Source: CAYSRJ01 sp964521865 (lineage in GTDB: Bacteria > Spirochaetota > B62-G9 > DRHN01). Taken from it: a stretch of 64,000 bases of DNA. The notes beneath the pieces are model-generated. The model did not search any database and was not told the origin of the DNA. It was given only the letters and a program-made list of their open reading frames with translations. Shown piece after piece: positions 8,659-18,174 of the stretch (within the stretch, counting starts at the first letter, position 1; each line of letters begins with the position of its first letter). The DNA lies in the NCBI GenBank assembly GCA_964521865.1, contig CAZFTJ010000020.1, positions 21,223-85,222 on the forward strand, in the 5' to 3' direction. The position numbers and the translations under genes were made by a program.

Positions 8659-10362
8659 CTACTCTTCAGCGAGCCAGGTTCTGATCAGTTTTGCGACCTC
8701 TTCAGGATGCTCGCGGGCAATATTCATAACATTTTCCTGCATTTCAAGACGCGCCCTCTCTTCGGTCGAGAGTTCTACTTCAACACCTTCGGCCTCAGCA
8801 GACTTCAATGCAGCCTCCCGCATAAGTTGCTGCTGCCGTGCAAGCTCTTCTTCCCTGAGGCGCTTTCTTCTGGTAAGCTCCTTGGATATCGCACGATATG
8901 CAAGGGTAACGATGAAAATAGCAAAAAGTGCAATCAGTGCCGACAAAAGCGTCTTTCTGAGCTGCTCTCTGCGTTTCAAATATGCGTCTTCGAGCGCAAA
9001 CTCCTTTGTTCTATCAAACTGAATGTTCTTCACAACAACCTTATCCTTGCGCGCGGCATCATACCCGATGGCACCTTTTACTATCTCTTCATAATTTCTC
9101 ATCTCTTCCGTGGTACGCGGTACATACGTACGCTTTATACCCCCTTCTTCGGTCAGGACCGGTTTGCCGTTTTCATCAAAAAGTTTTTTCCAGGTGCCGT
9201 CGACCCAGACAGCGACAGAAATACGCCGTATCTTATAGGGCGCGGACTGTATATGAGACACCTGCTCGCTTATCTCATAGTTCTTCACATTCTCTTTTTT
9301 ATCGTACTTTGTTCCCTCGTTTGTTGCCTCCTTGTATCCGGGCGGGATATTCGGCTCGACGCCGGGCGGCCCCTCGGGGACAAATCCCAGTCCCTCGAAA
9401 TGCTCCGAGGTATCCTTCTCGCTCCTGACAACGTTCATCGCGACCTCTGTTTCGTCGTAGGGTGTTTCGGGATTGTCCGGCCTCTTGACAATGGGTATGA
9501 ATTCGGTTTTATCGACCTTCTTCTGATCGAAGTCGAGCTCCACTTCGGCCGATACATCCACCTTGTCGTCACCGAGCACCGCCTTCAATTTTTTTGCAAT
9601 TTCAGTCTGCATCTGCAGCCTGAGGCGCTCTTTTATCTTCCACTCCTCTTTGGCGCGGTTTAAATAGGTAACCTTGTCCTCAGCCTCGAAATCGGAGAGA
9701 ATATTGCCGTGGTTGTCGGTTACAATGACGTTTTCAGGCTTGAGCCTGTCCACACCGAATGCGATAAGGTCGATGATTCCCTTGATCTTCTTTTTATTGG
9801 TTAGAATGTCCGAGTAGGGTGCAGGTGTAATGATAACGGATGCTGTGTACGGGAGCTCATTGTCGAGATAAAGCTGCGGCTCCGGCATGGTGACCTGAAT
9901 GCTCACATCCTCGACATCATCAAGCAGCTTGATATGTTTTGTTATCTCCCCGATTATCGCCCTTCGCTTCGTTATATTCCTTTCGAAATCGGTCGTTGTC
10001 CATGACTGGGTATCGAAAAGCTCCCAGCCCTTTATGCCTGTCGGGAGGATGCCCGCCTGTCCAAGCTTCATACGGAGATACGCAGAGGTGTTCTCATCTT
10101 TCACGACTATGTATTTGTCATCCCTGATTTTAAACGGTGCGTTCCACTCGGTCAGTTTGTTCGTAATGCGTGAAAAATCGTTCTCTTCAAGAGGGGATTG
10201 AAAGAGGAGCGCCTCGGTCTGTTTGGAAGAGAAGGAAACAAGAAAGATAAGCCCGATTATAACGAGCCCGACCACACCGATGAGAATGAGCTTCTGCGTC
10301 TGATTTAACTTTGAAAGTATATTTTGAACGTTACCCCATATCTTCTTTAAAAACTCGTCCAT
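8659..10362 (-). CDS. fliF: Flagellar MS-ring protein FliF
   Basis: FliF is the inner-membrane ring that founds the basal body. The 567-residue protein has a first membrane helix (LILIGVVGLVIIGLIFLVSF, about 25-44), a YscJ/FliF ring domain (LRMKLGQAGILPTGIKGWELFD; RRAIIGEITKHI; ASVIITPAPYS), a large periplasmic part, a second membrane helix (LLSALIALFAIFIVTLAYRA, about 470-489) and a cytoplasmic FliG-binding tail ending AREHPEEVAKLIRTWLAEE. Confidence 0.97.
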   Translation of the reverse strand: MDEFLKKIWGNVQNILSKLNQTQKLILIGVVGLVIIGLIFLVSFSSKQTEALLFQSPLEENDFSRITNKLTEWNAPFKIRDDKYIVVKDENTSAYLRMKLGQAGILPTGIKGWELFDTQSWTTTDFERNITKRRAIIGEITKHIKLLDDVEDVSIQVTMPEPQLYLDNELPYTASVIITPAPYSDILTNKKKIKGIIDLIAFGVDRLKPENVIVTDNHGNILSDFEAEDKVTYLNRAKEEWKIKERLRLQMQTEIAKKLKAVLGDDKVDVSAEVELDFDQKKVDKTEFIPIVKRPDNPETPYDETEVAMNVVRSEKDTSEHFEGLGFVPEGPPGVEPNIPPGYKEATNEGTKYDKKENVKNYEISEQVSHIQSAPYKIRRISVAVWVDGTWKKLFDENGKPVLTEEGGIKRTYVPRTTEEMRNYEEIVKGAIGYDAARKDKVVVKNIQFDRTKEFALEDAYLKRREQLRKTLLSALIALFAIFIVTLAYRAISKELTRRKRLREEELARQQQLMREAALKSAEAEGVEVELSTEERARLEMQENVMNIAREHPEEVAKLIRTWLAEE

Positions 10363-10396
10363 ATTCCCCTCCCATGGTATAAAAACCTTCGATGTA

Positions 10397-10720
10397 TCAG
10401 CGCATGTTGATCAATTCTCTGAACGCCTGGGTAATTCGATCGACGATGGATTTGGTAAGTGTTAATGATAAACGCGCCTTTTCAGCCGCTATCGTAACAT
10501 CATGTATGTCGACTGAATCGGGGTTTGCCGCAAGGGCACGCGTCATCTCGTCTGATTTTTTCTGAAGATTATTCACCTTGGAAAGCGCATCCCTCATTGA
10601 TTTTGAAAAGTCGGAAATAAAATTGTCGTCATCCTGGACCGGTTTTTTGTAGCCGAAGTGTTTCGCATTTGTTGTAACGAGCTTTACAATATCGCCCTGT
10701 GCTTCAGCAGGATTTATCAT
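10397..10720 (-). CDS. fliE: Flagellar hook-basal body protein FliE
   Basis: FliE joins the MS-ring to the rod. The C-terminal half has the family pattern: PDSVDIHDVTIAAEKARLSLTLTKSIVDRITQAFRELINMR, that is, the helix pair of an MS-ring/rod adaptor. The ATG at 10720 (MINPAEAQ) is preceded by GGAGGGGG; a further in-frame ATG at 10732 lies upstream of that ribosome site and is unlikely. It follows flgC by 135 bases. Confidence 0.93.
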   Translation of the reverse strand: MINPAEAQGDIVKLVTTNAKHFGYKKPVQDDDNFISDFSKSMRDALSKVNNLQKKSDEMTRALAANPDSVDIHDVTIAAEKARLSLTLTKSIVDRITQAFRELINMR

Positions 10721-10757
10721 ATCCCCCTCCATTCAGTTATGTATTCAGTCGTCCCGC

Positions 10758-10798
10758 GTCCGGCCGACTATGTCTTGTGCGGCTGCATGCGGCCGGAC
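10758..10798. repeat. Inverted repeat between flgC and fliE
   Basis: GTCCGGCCG at 10758-10766 is the exact reverse complement of CGGCCGGAC at 10790-10798, with a 23-base loop that is itself GC-rich. It lies in the longest gap of the flgB-fliF stretch. It could form an mRNA hairpin tuning expression or stability of fliE and later genes. There is no T run, so it is not a typical terminator. Confidence 0.4.
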
Positions 10799-10855
10799 CA
10801 CACGTGTTTTATGCCTCATGCGGCTGAATCCTCAATCGCTGGTCCGCAAGTCTCG

Positions 10856-11314
10856 TCATCTGGCTCCGATTTCAAGCCCTTTCATAAACATCTGGCTCGC
10901 ATTCTGAATCACCGTAACATTCGCCTCATACGCCCTGCTCGCCGAGATCATATCAACCATTTCCGTAACTGTATTGACATTCGGGTATTCCACATACCCC
11001 TTTTTCGGTCCTGTGTTGATCGCATCCGGGTGGGTGGGGTCATATACCAGCCGCAGCGGAGAGGAGTCTTCTTCGATCTTGATTACGCGTACACCCTCGC
11101 CCATTCCGCGCCACAGAGCCTGTGGAAGCAGCCGTGTTCTGAACTCGAGATAGTCGTTTCTCGGTCTCAGAATGACCCTTTTGCGCCTGAACGCTCCCCC
11201 GTCCGTCGTTCTCGTGGTATTTGCATTCGCAATGTTGTTCGAGATAACATCCATTCTCAAACGCTGGGCGGTAAGCCCGGTCGAAGAAATGTTCATTGCC
11301 GAAAAAATTCCCAT
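10856..11314 (-). CDS. flgC: Flagellar proximal rod protein FlgC
   Basis: A 152-residue rod protein with the FlgC N terminus MGIFSAMNISSTGLTAQRLRMDVISNNIANANTTRT and the C-terminal VNTVTEMVDMISASRAYEANVTVIQNASQMF shared by rod and hook proteins. FlgB, FlgC and FliE build the proximal rod. It follows flgB after 10 bases. Confidence 0.97.
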   Translation of the reverse strand: MGIFSAMNISSTGLTAQRLRMDVISNNIANANTTRTTDGGAFRRKRVILRPRNDYLEFRTRLLPQALWRGMGEGVRVIKIEEDSSPLRLVYDPTHPDAINTGPKKGYVEYPNVNTVTEMVDMISASRAYEANVTVIQNASQMFMKGLEIGAR

Positions 11315-11324
11315 GCAAAGCTCC

Positions 11325-11741
11325 TTATCTCATGACAATACCGAGAAGGTTGAAGTTGTCCTTCACACGCTCAGCCATTGCATAGTAGCGAAGTGCATTT
11401 TCCTTCGCATCCACCATTTCCTTCTCGATGTCCACATTGTTTCCGTCATTCCTGTAACTGGTCGAGTAATCGAGATAGACAATAGGCTGTACTTCTCTGT
11501 AGTCTTTCTGCCTGTAAAAAGGTATATGCTTGCTGTTCGTCAATGCCGCGGGAAAAGGATTTGGATCATAGGAGTGCAGCACCCGGTTCAGCTCACTTTC
11601 AAACGCCACCTCGCTCCTCTTGAAATGAGGGGTGTCGGCATTTGCGATATTGTCGGCTATGACCTCCTGTCGGACAATCGACACGGACATCGCCCTCTGT
11701 AAAAGATCCTGCGTCTGCATGAACTCCGAATCAAGAAACAT
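11325..11741 (-). CDS. flgB: Flagellar proximal rod protein FlgB
   Basis: The 138-residue protein has the FlgB pattern AMSVSIVRQEVIADNIANADTPHFKRSEVAFESEL and a C-terminal ENALRYYAMAERVKDNFNLL. It is the first flagellar gene of the operon. The start at 11741 has GGGAG and AGAGG upstream. In this organism it follows hslVU, as in Borrelia. Confidence 0.96.
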   Translation of the reverse strand: MFLDSEFMQTQDLLQRAMSVSIVRQEVIADNIANADTPHFKRSEVAFESELNRVLHSYDPNPFPAALTNSKHIPFYRQKDYREVQPIVYLDYSTSYRNDGNNVDIEKEMVDAKENALRYYAMAERVKDNFNLLGIVMR

Positions 11742-12057
11742 CGTGCACCTCTACTCCCTTCCCGCAAAATATTTCGGTCTTTATGGTTTTGTCCATTTAA
11801 GTTCCTGTCTCTTTTACCGGATTTTTATACTCAAATAACTATGTTCCGTTACAATTGCCTCCCATACATTCTTCAAATAAAAACCATCCGGCACGTGTCG
11901 GTTTGTATCTTTTATGATTGCACGTTCACATGTCTATTACTTATTTCGGTACTTTTAAAAAATCCTTAATACTCACTAACCTTCTCAATAGTACAAAACG
12001 GAACCAACAACCATACCCGTACCTTCATGCCGCCTGCACTGATCATACGCGATTCAG
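11742..12057 (-). other. Intergenic region hslU-flgB, no gene seen
   Basis: This 316-base stretch has no credible open frame on either strand. It is AT-richer than its flanks and precedes the whole flagellar operon, so a promoter is expected. I see only weak sigma-70-like pairs on the minus strand, for example TTGTAA and TATAAA 19 bases apart shortly upstream of flgB, and no clear sigma-28 site. In Bacillus, codY occupies this slot; here it is absent. Confidence 0.5.
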
Positions 12058-13422
12058 CTACAGGATGTATTTGGAAAGGTCCTTGTTTTCCAGTACATCT
12101 TTTAGCTTGTTCTGCACATATTCAACGGTAATAGGTATTGTCTGACCTTTCAGCTCAGGCGCCGAGAACGACACGTCTTCCAGCAGAAGCTCCATTATCG
12201 TATGCAGACGCCGTGCCCCGATATTCTCCGACTGGGAGTTCACAAAGGATGCGATCTGCGCAATCTCCCGTATCGCATCCTCTTTGAAATCGAGCTCCAC
12301 TCCCTCGGTTTCGAGAAGGGCCGCGTACTGTTTCACCAGCGCATTCTTGGGCTGAAGAAGTATCTTTTCCAAGTCTTCCGTACTGAGGCTGCTCAATTCA
12401 ACACGTATCGGAAATCTCCCCTGCAGTTCGGGAATGAGATCCGACGGCTTGCTCATGTGAAACGCGCCTGCCGCGATGAACAGTATATGATGCGTCCGAA
12501 CCGCACCGTATTTGGTAGTAACCGTCGAACCCTCGACAATGGGGAGTATATCCCGCTGAACACCTTCTCTCGACACATCAGGCCCGTGCGTCGTTCCCTT
12601 CTGTGCAATTTTGTCCACCTCATCTAAAAAAACAATGCCCATCTGTTCCACTCTTTCAATGGCTTCTTTTACCACCTTATCCATATCGATGAGCTTGTCC
12701 TTCTCCTCCTCCTCGAGAATCGAACGAGCCTCGCGCACAGCCACCTTTTTGCGTTTCTTTTTTTCTGGAAAGATGTTGCTGAACATATTGGAGATATTCG
12801 TATCCATCTCCTCGAGCCCCATGCCGGCAAACATGCCGAGAACCTGAGTTTTCGGCTGTTTTACATCGATTTCAACGAGCTTATCCTCGAGCTGGCCGCG
12901 TTTCAACATCTCCCTGAACCGTTCCCGGGTGCTCCTCCTTCGCTCCTCGGCCGATGCCTGGGCCTGCTCCTCCTCCCTTTTTCTTTGAAATGAAATGGGG
13001 GGCAAAAGAACATCGAGCAGCTCCTCTTCAGCCCTCTCTTTTGCAACACCTTCAACCTCTTCACTCATTTCCTTCTTGGTATTGTGTACCGCAATATTTG
13101 TCAGGTCCCGTATCATGCTCTCCACATCCCGCCCGACATACCCGACTTCCGTATATTTGGTTGCCTCAACCTTGATAAAAGGAGCTCCGCTTATATTAGA
13201 AAGCCGTCTCGCTATCTCCGTTTTTCCCACTCCGGTCGGACCTATCATTATGATATTTTTCGGCGCCACCTCATCCTTCAGCTCATCAGGCAGGTTTTTT
13301 CTTCGGTACCTGTTCCTGAGCGCGATCGCCACCGATTTTTTCGCCTTATCCTGGCCGATTATATATTTATCGAGCTCCGAGACAATCTGCGCGGGCGTAA
13401 GCTCATTTTCCTGCTTATTCAT
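12058..13422 (-). CDS. hslU: HslU, ATPase subunit of the HslVU protease
   Basis: HslU is the AAA+ unfoldase that feeds HslV. The 454-residue protein has Walker A GPTGVGKTEIARRL, VEATKYTEVGYVGRDVE (pore/I-domain border), Walker B MGIVFLDEVDKIA, the sensor region PELQGRFPIRVELSSL and a C-terminal DLSKYIL tail of the type that docks into HslV. It overlaps hslV by ATGA, so the two are translationally coupled. Confidence 0.98.
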   Translation of the reverse strand: MNKQENELTPAQIVSELDKYIIGQDKAKKSVAIALRNRYRRKNLPDELKDEVAPKNIIMIGPTGVGKTEIARRLSNISGAPFIKVEATKYTEVGYVGRDVESMIRDLTNIAVHNTKKEMSEEVEGVAKERAEEELLDVLLPPISFQRKREEEQAQASAEERRRSTRERFREMLKRGQLEDKLVEIDVKQPKTQVLGMFAGMGLEEMDTNISNMFSNIFPEKKKRKKVAVREARSILEEEEKDKLIDMDKVVKEAIERVEQMGIVFLDEVDKIAQKGTTHGPDVSREGVQRDILPIVEGSTVTTKYGAVRTHHILFIAAGAFHMSKPSDLIPELQGRFPIRVELSSLSTEDLEKILLQPKNALVKQYAALLETEGVELDFKEDAIREIAQIASFVNSQSENIGARRLHTIMELLLEDVSFSAPELKGQTIPITVEYVQNKLKDVLENKDLSKYIL

Positions 13423-13952
13423 TTTATCTCCTCTACGTTAATGTTATCATTGGTATAGATACAGATCGAGGCCGCAATCTTCAATGATTCCTCCACAATC
13501 TCATGTAACGACATGGGGGCACCGGTCTTGATGAATGCCCTGGCGGCTGCAGTTGCGAATGGGCCGCCGGACCCGATGGCGAGAATACCGTCTTCCTCCG
13601 GCCGTATGACATCCCCCGTTCCGGAGATGAGGAACATGTTGCTTCGATCTGCAACAATGAGGAGCGCTTCGAGTCTCCTCAGCATTCTATCCGTTCTCCA
13701 TTCTTTTGCAAGTTCAACGGCCGAACGGGCGAGATCGCCGTTGTATTGATTGAGCTTGGCTTCGAATTTTTCAAAAAGCGCAAAGGCGTCTGCGGTGGCG
13801 CCTGCAAACCCCGCAAGAACCTTTCCTTCATACATCCTCCTGACCTTGACCGCATTCCCCTTCATGATGGTTTTTTCCATTGTCACCTGCCCGTCGCCGC
13901 CCATTGCGACTCCGTCCTTTCCGAGCACAGCGAGAACGGTTGTGCTATTCAT
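13419..13952 (-). CDS. hslV: HslV, peptidase subunit of the HslVU protease
   Basis: A proteasome-like threonine peptidase. The ATG at 13952 has AGGAGG nine bases upstream and gives MNSTTVLAVLGKDGVAMGGDGQVT. The catalytic threonine would be Thr4 or its neighbour after removal of a three-residue leader, a small variation on the usual Met-Thr-Thr start. GSGGPFATAAARAF and the ICIYTNDN end are typical. An upstream in-frame start at 14000 would run into xerC and is rejected. Confidence 0.96.
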   Translation of the reverse strand: MNSTTVLAVLGKDGVAMGGDGQVTMEKTIMKGNAVKVRRMYEGKVLAGFAGATADAFALFEKFEAKLNQYNGDLARSAVELAKEWRTDRMLRRLEALLIVADRSNMFLISGTGDVIRPEEDGILAIGSGGPFATAAARAFIKTGAPMSLHEIVEESLKIAASICIYTNDNINVEEIK

Positions 13953-13965
13953 CTGATATTTCCTC

Positions 13966-14880
13966 CTATGCGTGTGGATGATACTTTTTATACTGTGCAA
14001 TCAGCTTATCCTTCGTGATATGGGTATACACCTGAGTCGTCGAGAGGCTCGCATGACCGAGCAGCTCCTGCACGCTGCGAATATCAGCGCCGTTCTCAAG
14101 CATATGCGTGGCAAATGAATGCCGCATCCCGTGTGGAGAGAGATGCTGAGAAATGCCCGCCTTCCTCATTGCCGCATTCATGATATTCCGTATATGCCTG
14201 ACACCGAGCCTTCCGCCCGACGAAGAGGTAAAAACCGGTCCCCCTCCCGAGGATGTGATCCGGCGGCATGGTCTCTCCAGAAGCCACTCACTGATCTTTT
14301 CAACGGCAACCTTCCCGGCAGGTACAATCCGCGTCTTGTTTCCCTTGCCCCGGAGCGTCACAAGCCCGGTGCGAAAATCTATATCCTCTATATTCAGACC
14401 CACCATTTCACTCACCCGTGCGCCCGTTCCATAGAGAAATGCAATGATTGCACGATTCCTCCTGTCAAGCGGTGAATCATCCCAGGCATTCAGAAGAAGT
14501 GCTTCGGCCTGTTCTCTCGACAGCACTCGCGGAAGCCTTTTTTCTCCCTTCGGCGTCTCGAAGCTCAATATCCCTGTTTCGGAAATAATCTGCTGTTCGA
14601 CGAGATACCGGAAAAATGCCTTTATCCCCGAAACGCGCCTTATGAGGGATCGTCTGGAGACTCCCCTGGCAAGCTCGACCGCGAGGAAATCTCTCAAATC
14701 GTTTCTATCGATGGATGCAAGACCCTTTTTGCCTTCATCCTGTATATAGCGCAAAAAGAGCCCCGTATCGTGCACGTACCACTGGACGGTTTTCTCAGAC
14801 CTGTTCAACACCCTGAGATAATTCAAAAAGCCGTTCAGTGTATGCGCATAATCGTCCTTCAATGCCTTTGCACCGCTCAT
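13966..14880 (-). CDS. xerC: Tyrosine recombinase XerC
   Basis: A site-specific recombinase of the Xer group, expected to resolve chromosome dimers. It has an N-terminal SAM-like core-binding domain (HTLNGFLNYLRVLNRSEKTV) and a catalytic domain with Arg in GTGARVSEMVGL, Lys in RGKGNKTRIV, HxxR in SPHGMRHSFATHML, LGHASLSTTQVYTH with the second His and the nucleophile Tyr. I chose the ATG at 14880 because GAGGTG lies 6-7 bases upstream; ATG 14886 is close by. Position just upstream of hslV matches Bacillus codV-clpQ. Confidence 0.95.
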   Translation of the reverse strand: MSGAKALKDDYAHTLNGFLNYLRVLNRSEKTVQWYVHDTGLFLRYIQDEGKKGLASIDRNDLRDFLAVELARGVSRRSLIRRVSGIKAFFRYLVEQQIISETGILSFETPKGEKRLPRVLSREQAEALLLNAWDDSPLDRRNRAIIAFLYGTGARVSEMVGLNIEDIDFRTGLVTLRGKGNKTRIVPAGKVAVEKISEWLLERPCRRITSSGGGPVFTSSSGGRLGVRHIRNIMNAAMRKAGISQHLSPHGMRHSFATHMLENGADIRSVQELLGHASLSTTQVYTHITKDKLIAQYKKYHPHA

Positions 14881-14960
14881 ACGCATCACCTCGACCGCGA
14901 CGTTGCATTACCCGCTGTCCTCATACTGATTTTTCAGGTTCACCGGTCTTCAGGCACACG

Positions 14961-17081
14961 CTATAACGTACTTTCGACGAGTATCTTTTCCGAATCTTCG
15001 TCCTTTTTGCCCTCCGGCTCAAACGTATACCCGCATTTCTCATTCATACAGACGAGCAGCTTTTTTCCGTCTATCTCTTTCTGCACGACAATGTGACCGC
15101 ATTTCGGGCACGGGACGGATTCCGGCTTGTCCCATGTCATGAAATCACAGTCCGGATAATTCGTGCACCCGTAAAAGGGTCTTTTCCTCTTCGTTTTCCG
15201 CTCCACGACCATGCCGTCACAGTCTTCTCTGGGGCACTTTCCATACGGAACCGGCATGGTATTTCTGCACTCCGGAAAACCGGAGCATGCCAGAAAATAG
15301 CCGAACTTGCCGAGTTTTTTAATCATAGGCCTGCCGCACTTCTTACAGACGTAGTCGGTTTCCTGGTCGGTAATCCCCCTGTAGCTCTCGAGTTTTTTCT
15401 GAGCACGGGTAAAAGACTCCATAAAGGGCGCATAGAAATCCTTCAACAGCTGAATCCATTCGAGCTTTCCCTCGGCAACCTCGTCGAGTCTGTTTTCCAT
15501 TCTGGAAGTAAAACGGATATCGAAAAGATCGGGAAAACTTCTGACCATCAAATCGTTGACGAGCCTCCCGAGAAAGGTCGGTTTGAACTGCCGCTTTACC
15601 CGCTCGACATAGTACCGTGAGAGAAGCGTCGTTATGATCGGTGCATAGGTGCTCGGCCTGCCGATACCCGACTCCTCGAGAAACTTGACCAGCGATGCAT
15701 CGGTATATCGCGGCGGAGGTTCGGTATAGTGCACGTCCTTGCGTATCTCCACAGGCTCGAGAACTTCACCCTCTTCCAGCTCCGGAAGTGTTGTCCACTT
15801 CTCTTCCTTGTTCATCCTGAGGACCTTGAGAAATCCGTCAAAAAGAAGCTTCCGGCTCGTCGCTCGAAATAAAATCCCGTCAGCCTCTATATCGATCCGA
15901 CGCTGCCTGAATTGTGCGTCCACCATCTGTGATGCGAGAAACTGCTCCCAGATAAGGGAGTACAGCCTGTGCTGATCCCTCGTAAGAAATGATTTAAGGC
16001 TATCAGGTGTTCTGAACACGGAGGTCGGACGTATCGCCTCATGGGCGTCCTGTGCATTTTTTTTGTTTTTAAACTGGCTGTGTTTTTCCGGGATGTACTT
16101 TCCTGAAAAATATTCGGCAACGTACCGCCGGGCTTCCTCTGCTGCATCCTGCGAAATGCGCAGAGAGTCGGTTCTCATGTAGGTAATCAAACCGACCGGC
16201 CCTGCTTCAAGAGAGACGCCCTCATAGAGCTGCTGGGCGATGGTCATCGTTTTACGCGCGGGATATCCGAGCCTGGAACCCGCCGACTGTTGCAGTTTAC
16301 TCGTCGTAAAGGGCGCCGGAGGTTTTTTTCGCCTCTTCGCCTCTTCTATCGTGCTCACGACAAACCGTTTACCCCGTATACGATCGAGCAGGGCGTCCGC
16401 TTCCGATTCAGAATGAATATCCGCTTTTTTCCCGTCGATAAGAGCAAGCTTCGCGCTGAATGTTTTTCTACCCTTTCTGAACTCCGCTTCTATAGTCCAG
16501 TACTCCCGGGAAATAAACTCCTCAATCTCCTGTTCGCGCTCACAAATGACTTTGAGGGCGGCGGTCTGCACTCTTCCTGCGGAAAGGCCTTTCTTGATCT
16601 TCTCCCAGAGGAGAGGAGAGAGATTGTACCCCACCAGCCTGTCGAGGATTCTCCGCGCCTTCTGTGCATCGACAAGCGCCATATTGATATCTCTCGGATT
16701 CAAAACAGCTTCGAGAATCGCCCGTTCGGTTATTTCATTGAATATAATCCGTTTTATATCGGCCTTCGGATTGGTCTTCAGGAGCGCATTTTTAATATGA
16801 AAGGATATGGCCTCGCCTTCACGATCACTGTCGGCGGCGAGGTATATCCTGTCACTCTTCTGAGCGTAGCGTTTGAGATCGTTTAACAGTTTTCCCCTCC
16901 CCCTGATGGTTATATAATCGGGTTTGAAGTCGTTATCCACATCGACGGCAAGCCTTGACTTCGGCAGATCAATGAGATGCCCCATCGACGATTTCACGGT
17001 ATACTCATTTCCCAGGTATTTGTTTATGGTTTTTGCTTTTGTCGGAGACTCTACGATAACCAGGGCTTTTTCTTTTTCCAT
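14961..17081 (-). CDS. topA: DNA topoisomerase I
   Basis: A type IA topoisomerase that relaxes negative supercoils. The 706-residue protein opens with the TOPRIM motifs ESPTKAKTINKYLG and LAADSDREGEAISFH, has the active-site Tyr in GLITYMRTDSLRIS, and ends with three tetracysteine zinc ribbons (CKKCGRPMIKK, CPREDCDGMVV, CPKCGHIVVQK ... CMNEKCGYTF). It starts two bases after the dprA stop. Confidence 0.98.
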   Translation of the reverse strand: MEKEKALVIVESPTKAKTINKYLGNEYTVKSSMGHLIDLPKSRLAVDVDNDFKPDYITIRGRGKLLNDLKRYAQKSDRIYLAADSDREGEAISFHIKNALLKTNPKADIKRIIFNEITERAILEAVLNPRDINMALVDAQKARRILDRLVGYNLSPLLWEKIKKGLSAGRVQTAALKVICEREQEIEEFISREYWTIEAEFRKGRKTFSAKLALIDGKKADIHSESEADALLDRIRGKRFVVSTIEEAKRRKKPPAPFTTSKLQQSAGSRLGYPARKTMTIAQQLYEGVSLEAGPVGLITYMRTDSLRISQDAAEEARRYVAEYFSGKYIPEKHSQFKNKKNAQDAHEAIRPTSVFRTPDSLKSFLTRDQHRLYSLIWEQFLASQMVDAQFRQRRIDIEADGILFRATSRKLLFDGFLKVLRMNKEEKWTTLPELEEGEVLEPVEIRKDVHYTEPPPRYTDASLVKFLEESGIGRPSTYAPIITTLLSRYYVERVKRQFKPTFLGRLVNDLMVRSFPDLFDIRFTSRMENRLDEVAEGKLEWIQLLKDFYAPFMESFTRAQKKLESYRGITDQETDYVCKKCGRPMIKKLGKFGYFLACSGFPECRNTMPVPYGKCPREDCDGMVVERKTKRKRPFYGCTNYPDCDFMTWDKPESVPCPKCGHIVVQKEIDGKKLLVCMNEKCGYTFEPEGKKDEDSEKILVESTL

Positions 17082-17082
17082 A

Positions 17083-18174
17083 TCAATTTACTCTCGAATA
17101 GATTTTTCCGGGATGCTGAACAACAGCCCCGCCCAGCTCGAGTTTCATCAGAGCTGATGAAATATGTGAAATCGGGTCGTCGAGAACGCTCTCGATTTCC
17201 TCGATGCTCACTCTGTCATCACCTATCACTTTTAAAATATTATATTCCAGAGGTGAAAAGGGGAGCTTTTTCTCAATCACGCCGCTTCCCTCATGGTCGA
17301 TTCCGAGTATTTCAAGCACTTCTTCGGCGCTTTCAACGAGATGCGCGCCCTCTCTGATGAGCCTGTTGTTCCCCTCGAAGCTCTCCAATCCGGCTCTCCC
17401 GGGAACCGCCATAACCTCCTTCCCCTGTTCGAGTGCAAAGGTCGCGGTTATAAGCGCGCCCGAGTTTCCTGAAGCCTCGACAACAACCGTCCCGAGCGAC
17501 AATCCGCTGATAATTCTGTTTCTACGGGGAAAATGAAACTTCAGAGGGTCGGTTTTGAGCGGATACTCCGATACAATCAACCCCGATTTCATGACTGCCT
17601 CATACATATCGACGTTCGATTTCGGGTACACAACATCGATACCGTTGCCGAGCACCGCGATTGTCGCTCCATTTCCCTCTACCGACCCCTTATGGGCATA
17701 ATAATCGATGCCGGCTGCAAGCCCGCTTATAACAACGGTTCCCGATTTTACAATGGAGCGCGCAAGGGAATAGGACAGCATTATGCTTCGATTAGAGGCT
17801 TTGCGAGCGCCCACAATTGCAACTGCATTTTTTTTCTGCAGCAATGAAGCATCACCCCTTGCAAACAAAACAAGAGGAGGATCTTCGATGTTCCGCAGGC
17901 AATCGGGGTACGGGTGCGAATGAATACCGAATACATGGATATCATGTCGCGCACAAAAATCCAATTCCTTACCGGCATCGCTCAGTGCCGCTTCCCTGTC
18001 GAAAGATTCACCGTTTATCCTGAACGCCCTTCCAAAAAGAGACTCGGCCTTTGTCCGAAGCTTGAGAACCAACGCCCCGCTTCCATACTGTCCGTAGAGG
18101 AGATATTTCTGCCGGGGAGTGTAGTTCGTAATGCGATTGATAGCAAGCAAATTGATCGTCTCGTCACTGTTCAA
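17083..18174 (-). CDS. dprA: DNA-processing protein DprA
   Basis: DprA loads RecA on incoming single-stranded DNA. The Rossmann-like core is clear: VAIVGARKASNRSIMLSYSLAR, GTVVISGLAAGIDYYAHKG, ATIAVLGNGIDVVYPKSN, GLIVSEYPLKTDPLKFHFPRRNRIISGLSLGTVVVEASGNSGALITATFALEQGKEVMAVPG in short consecutive motifs. A C-terminal winged-helix (LEYNILKVIGDDRVSIEEIESVL) follows. It overlaps the upstream TPR gene by 11 bases and leads into topA. Confidence 0.96.
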   Translation of the reverse strand: MNSDETINLLAINRITNYTPRQKYLLYGQYGSGALVLKLRTKAESLFGRAFRINGESFDREAALSDAGKELDFCARHDIHVFGIHSHPYPDCLRNIEDPPLVLFARGDASLLQKKNAVAIVGARKASNRSIMLSYSLARSIVKSGTVVISGLAAGIDYYAHKGSVEGNGATIAVLGNGIDVVYPKSNVDMYEAVMKSGLIVSEYPLKTDPLKFHFPRRNRIISGLSLGTVVVEASGNSGALITATFALEQGKEVMAVPGRAGLESFEGNNRLIREGAHLVESAEEVLEILGIDHEGSGVIEKKLPFSPLEYNILKVIGDDRVSIEEIESVLDDPISHISSALMKLELGGAVVQHPGKIYSRVN

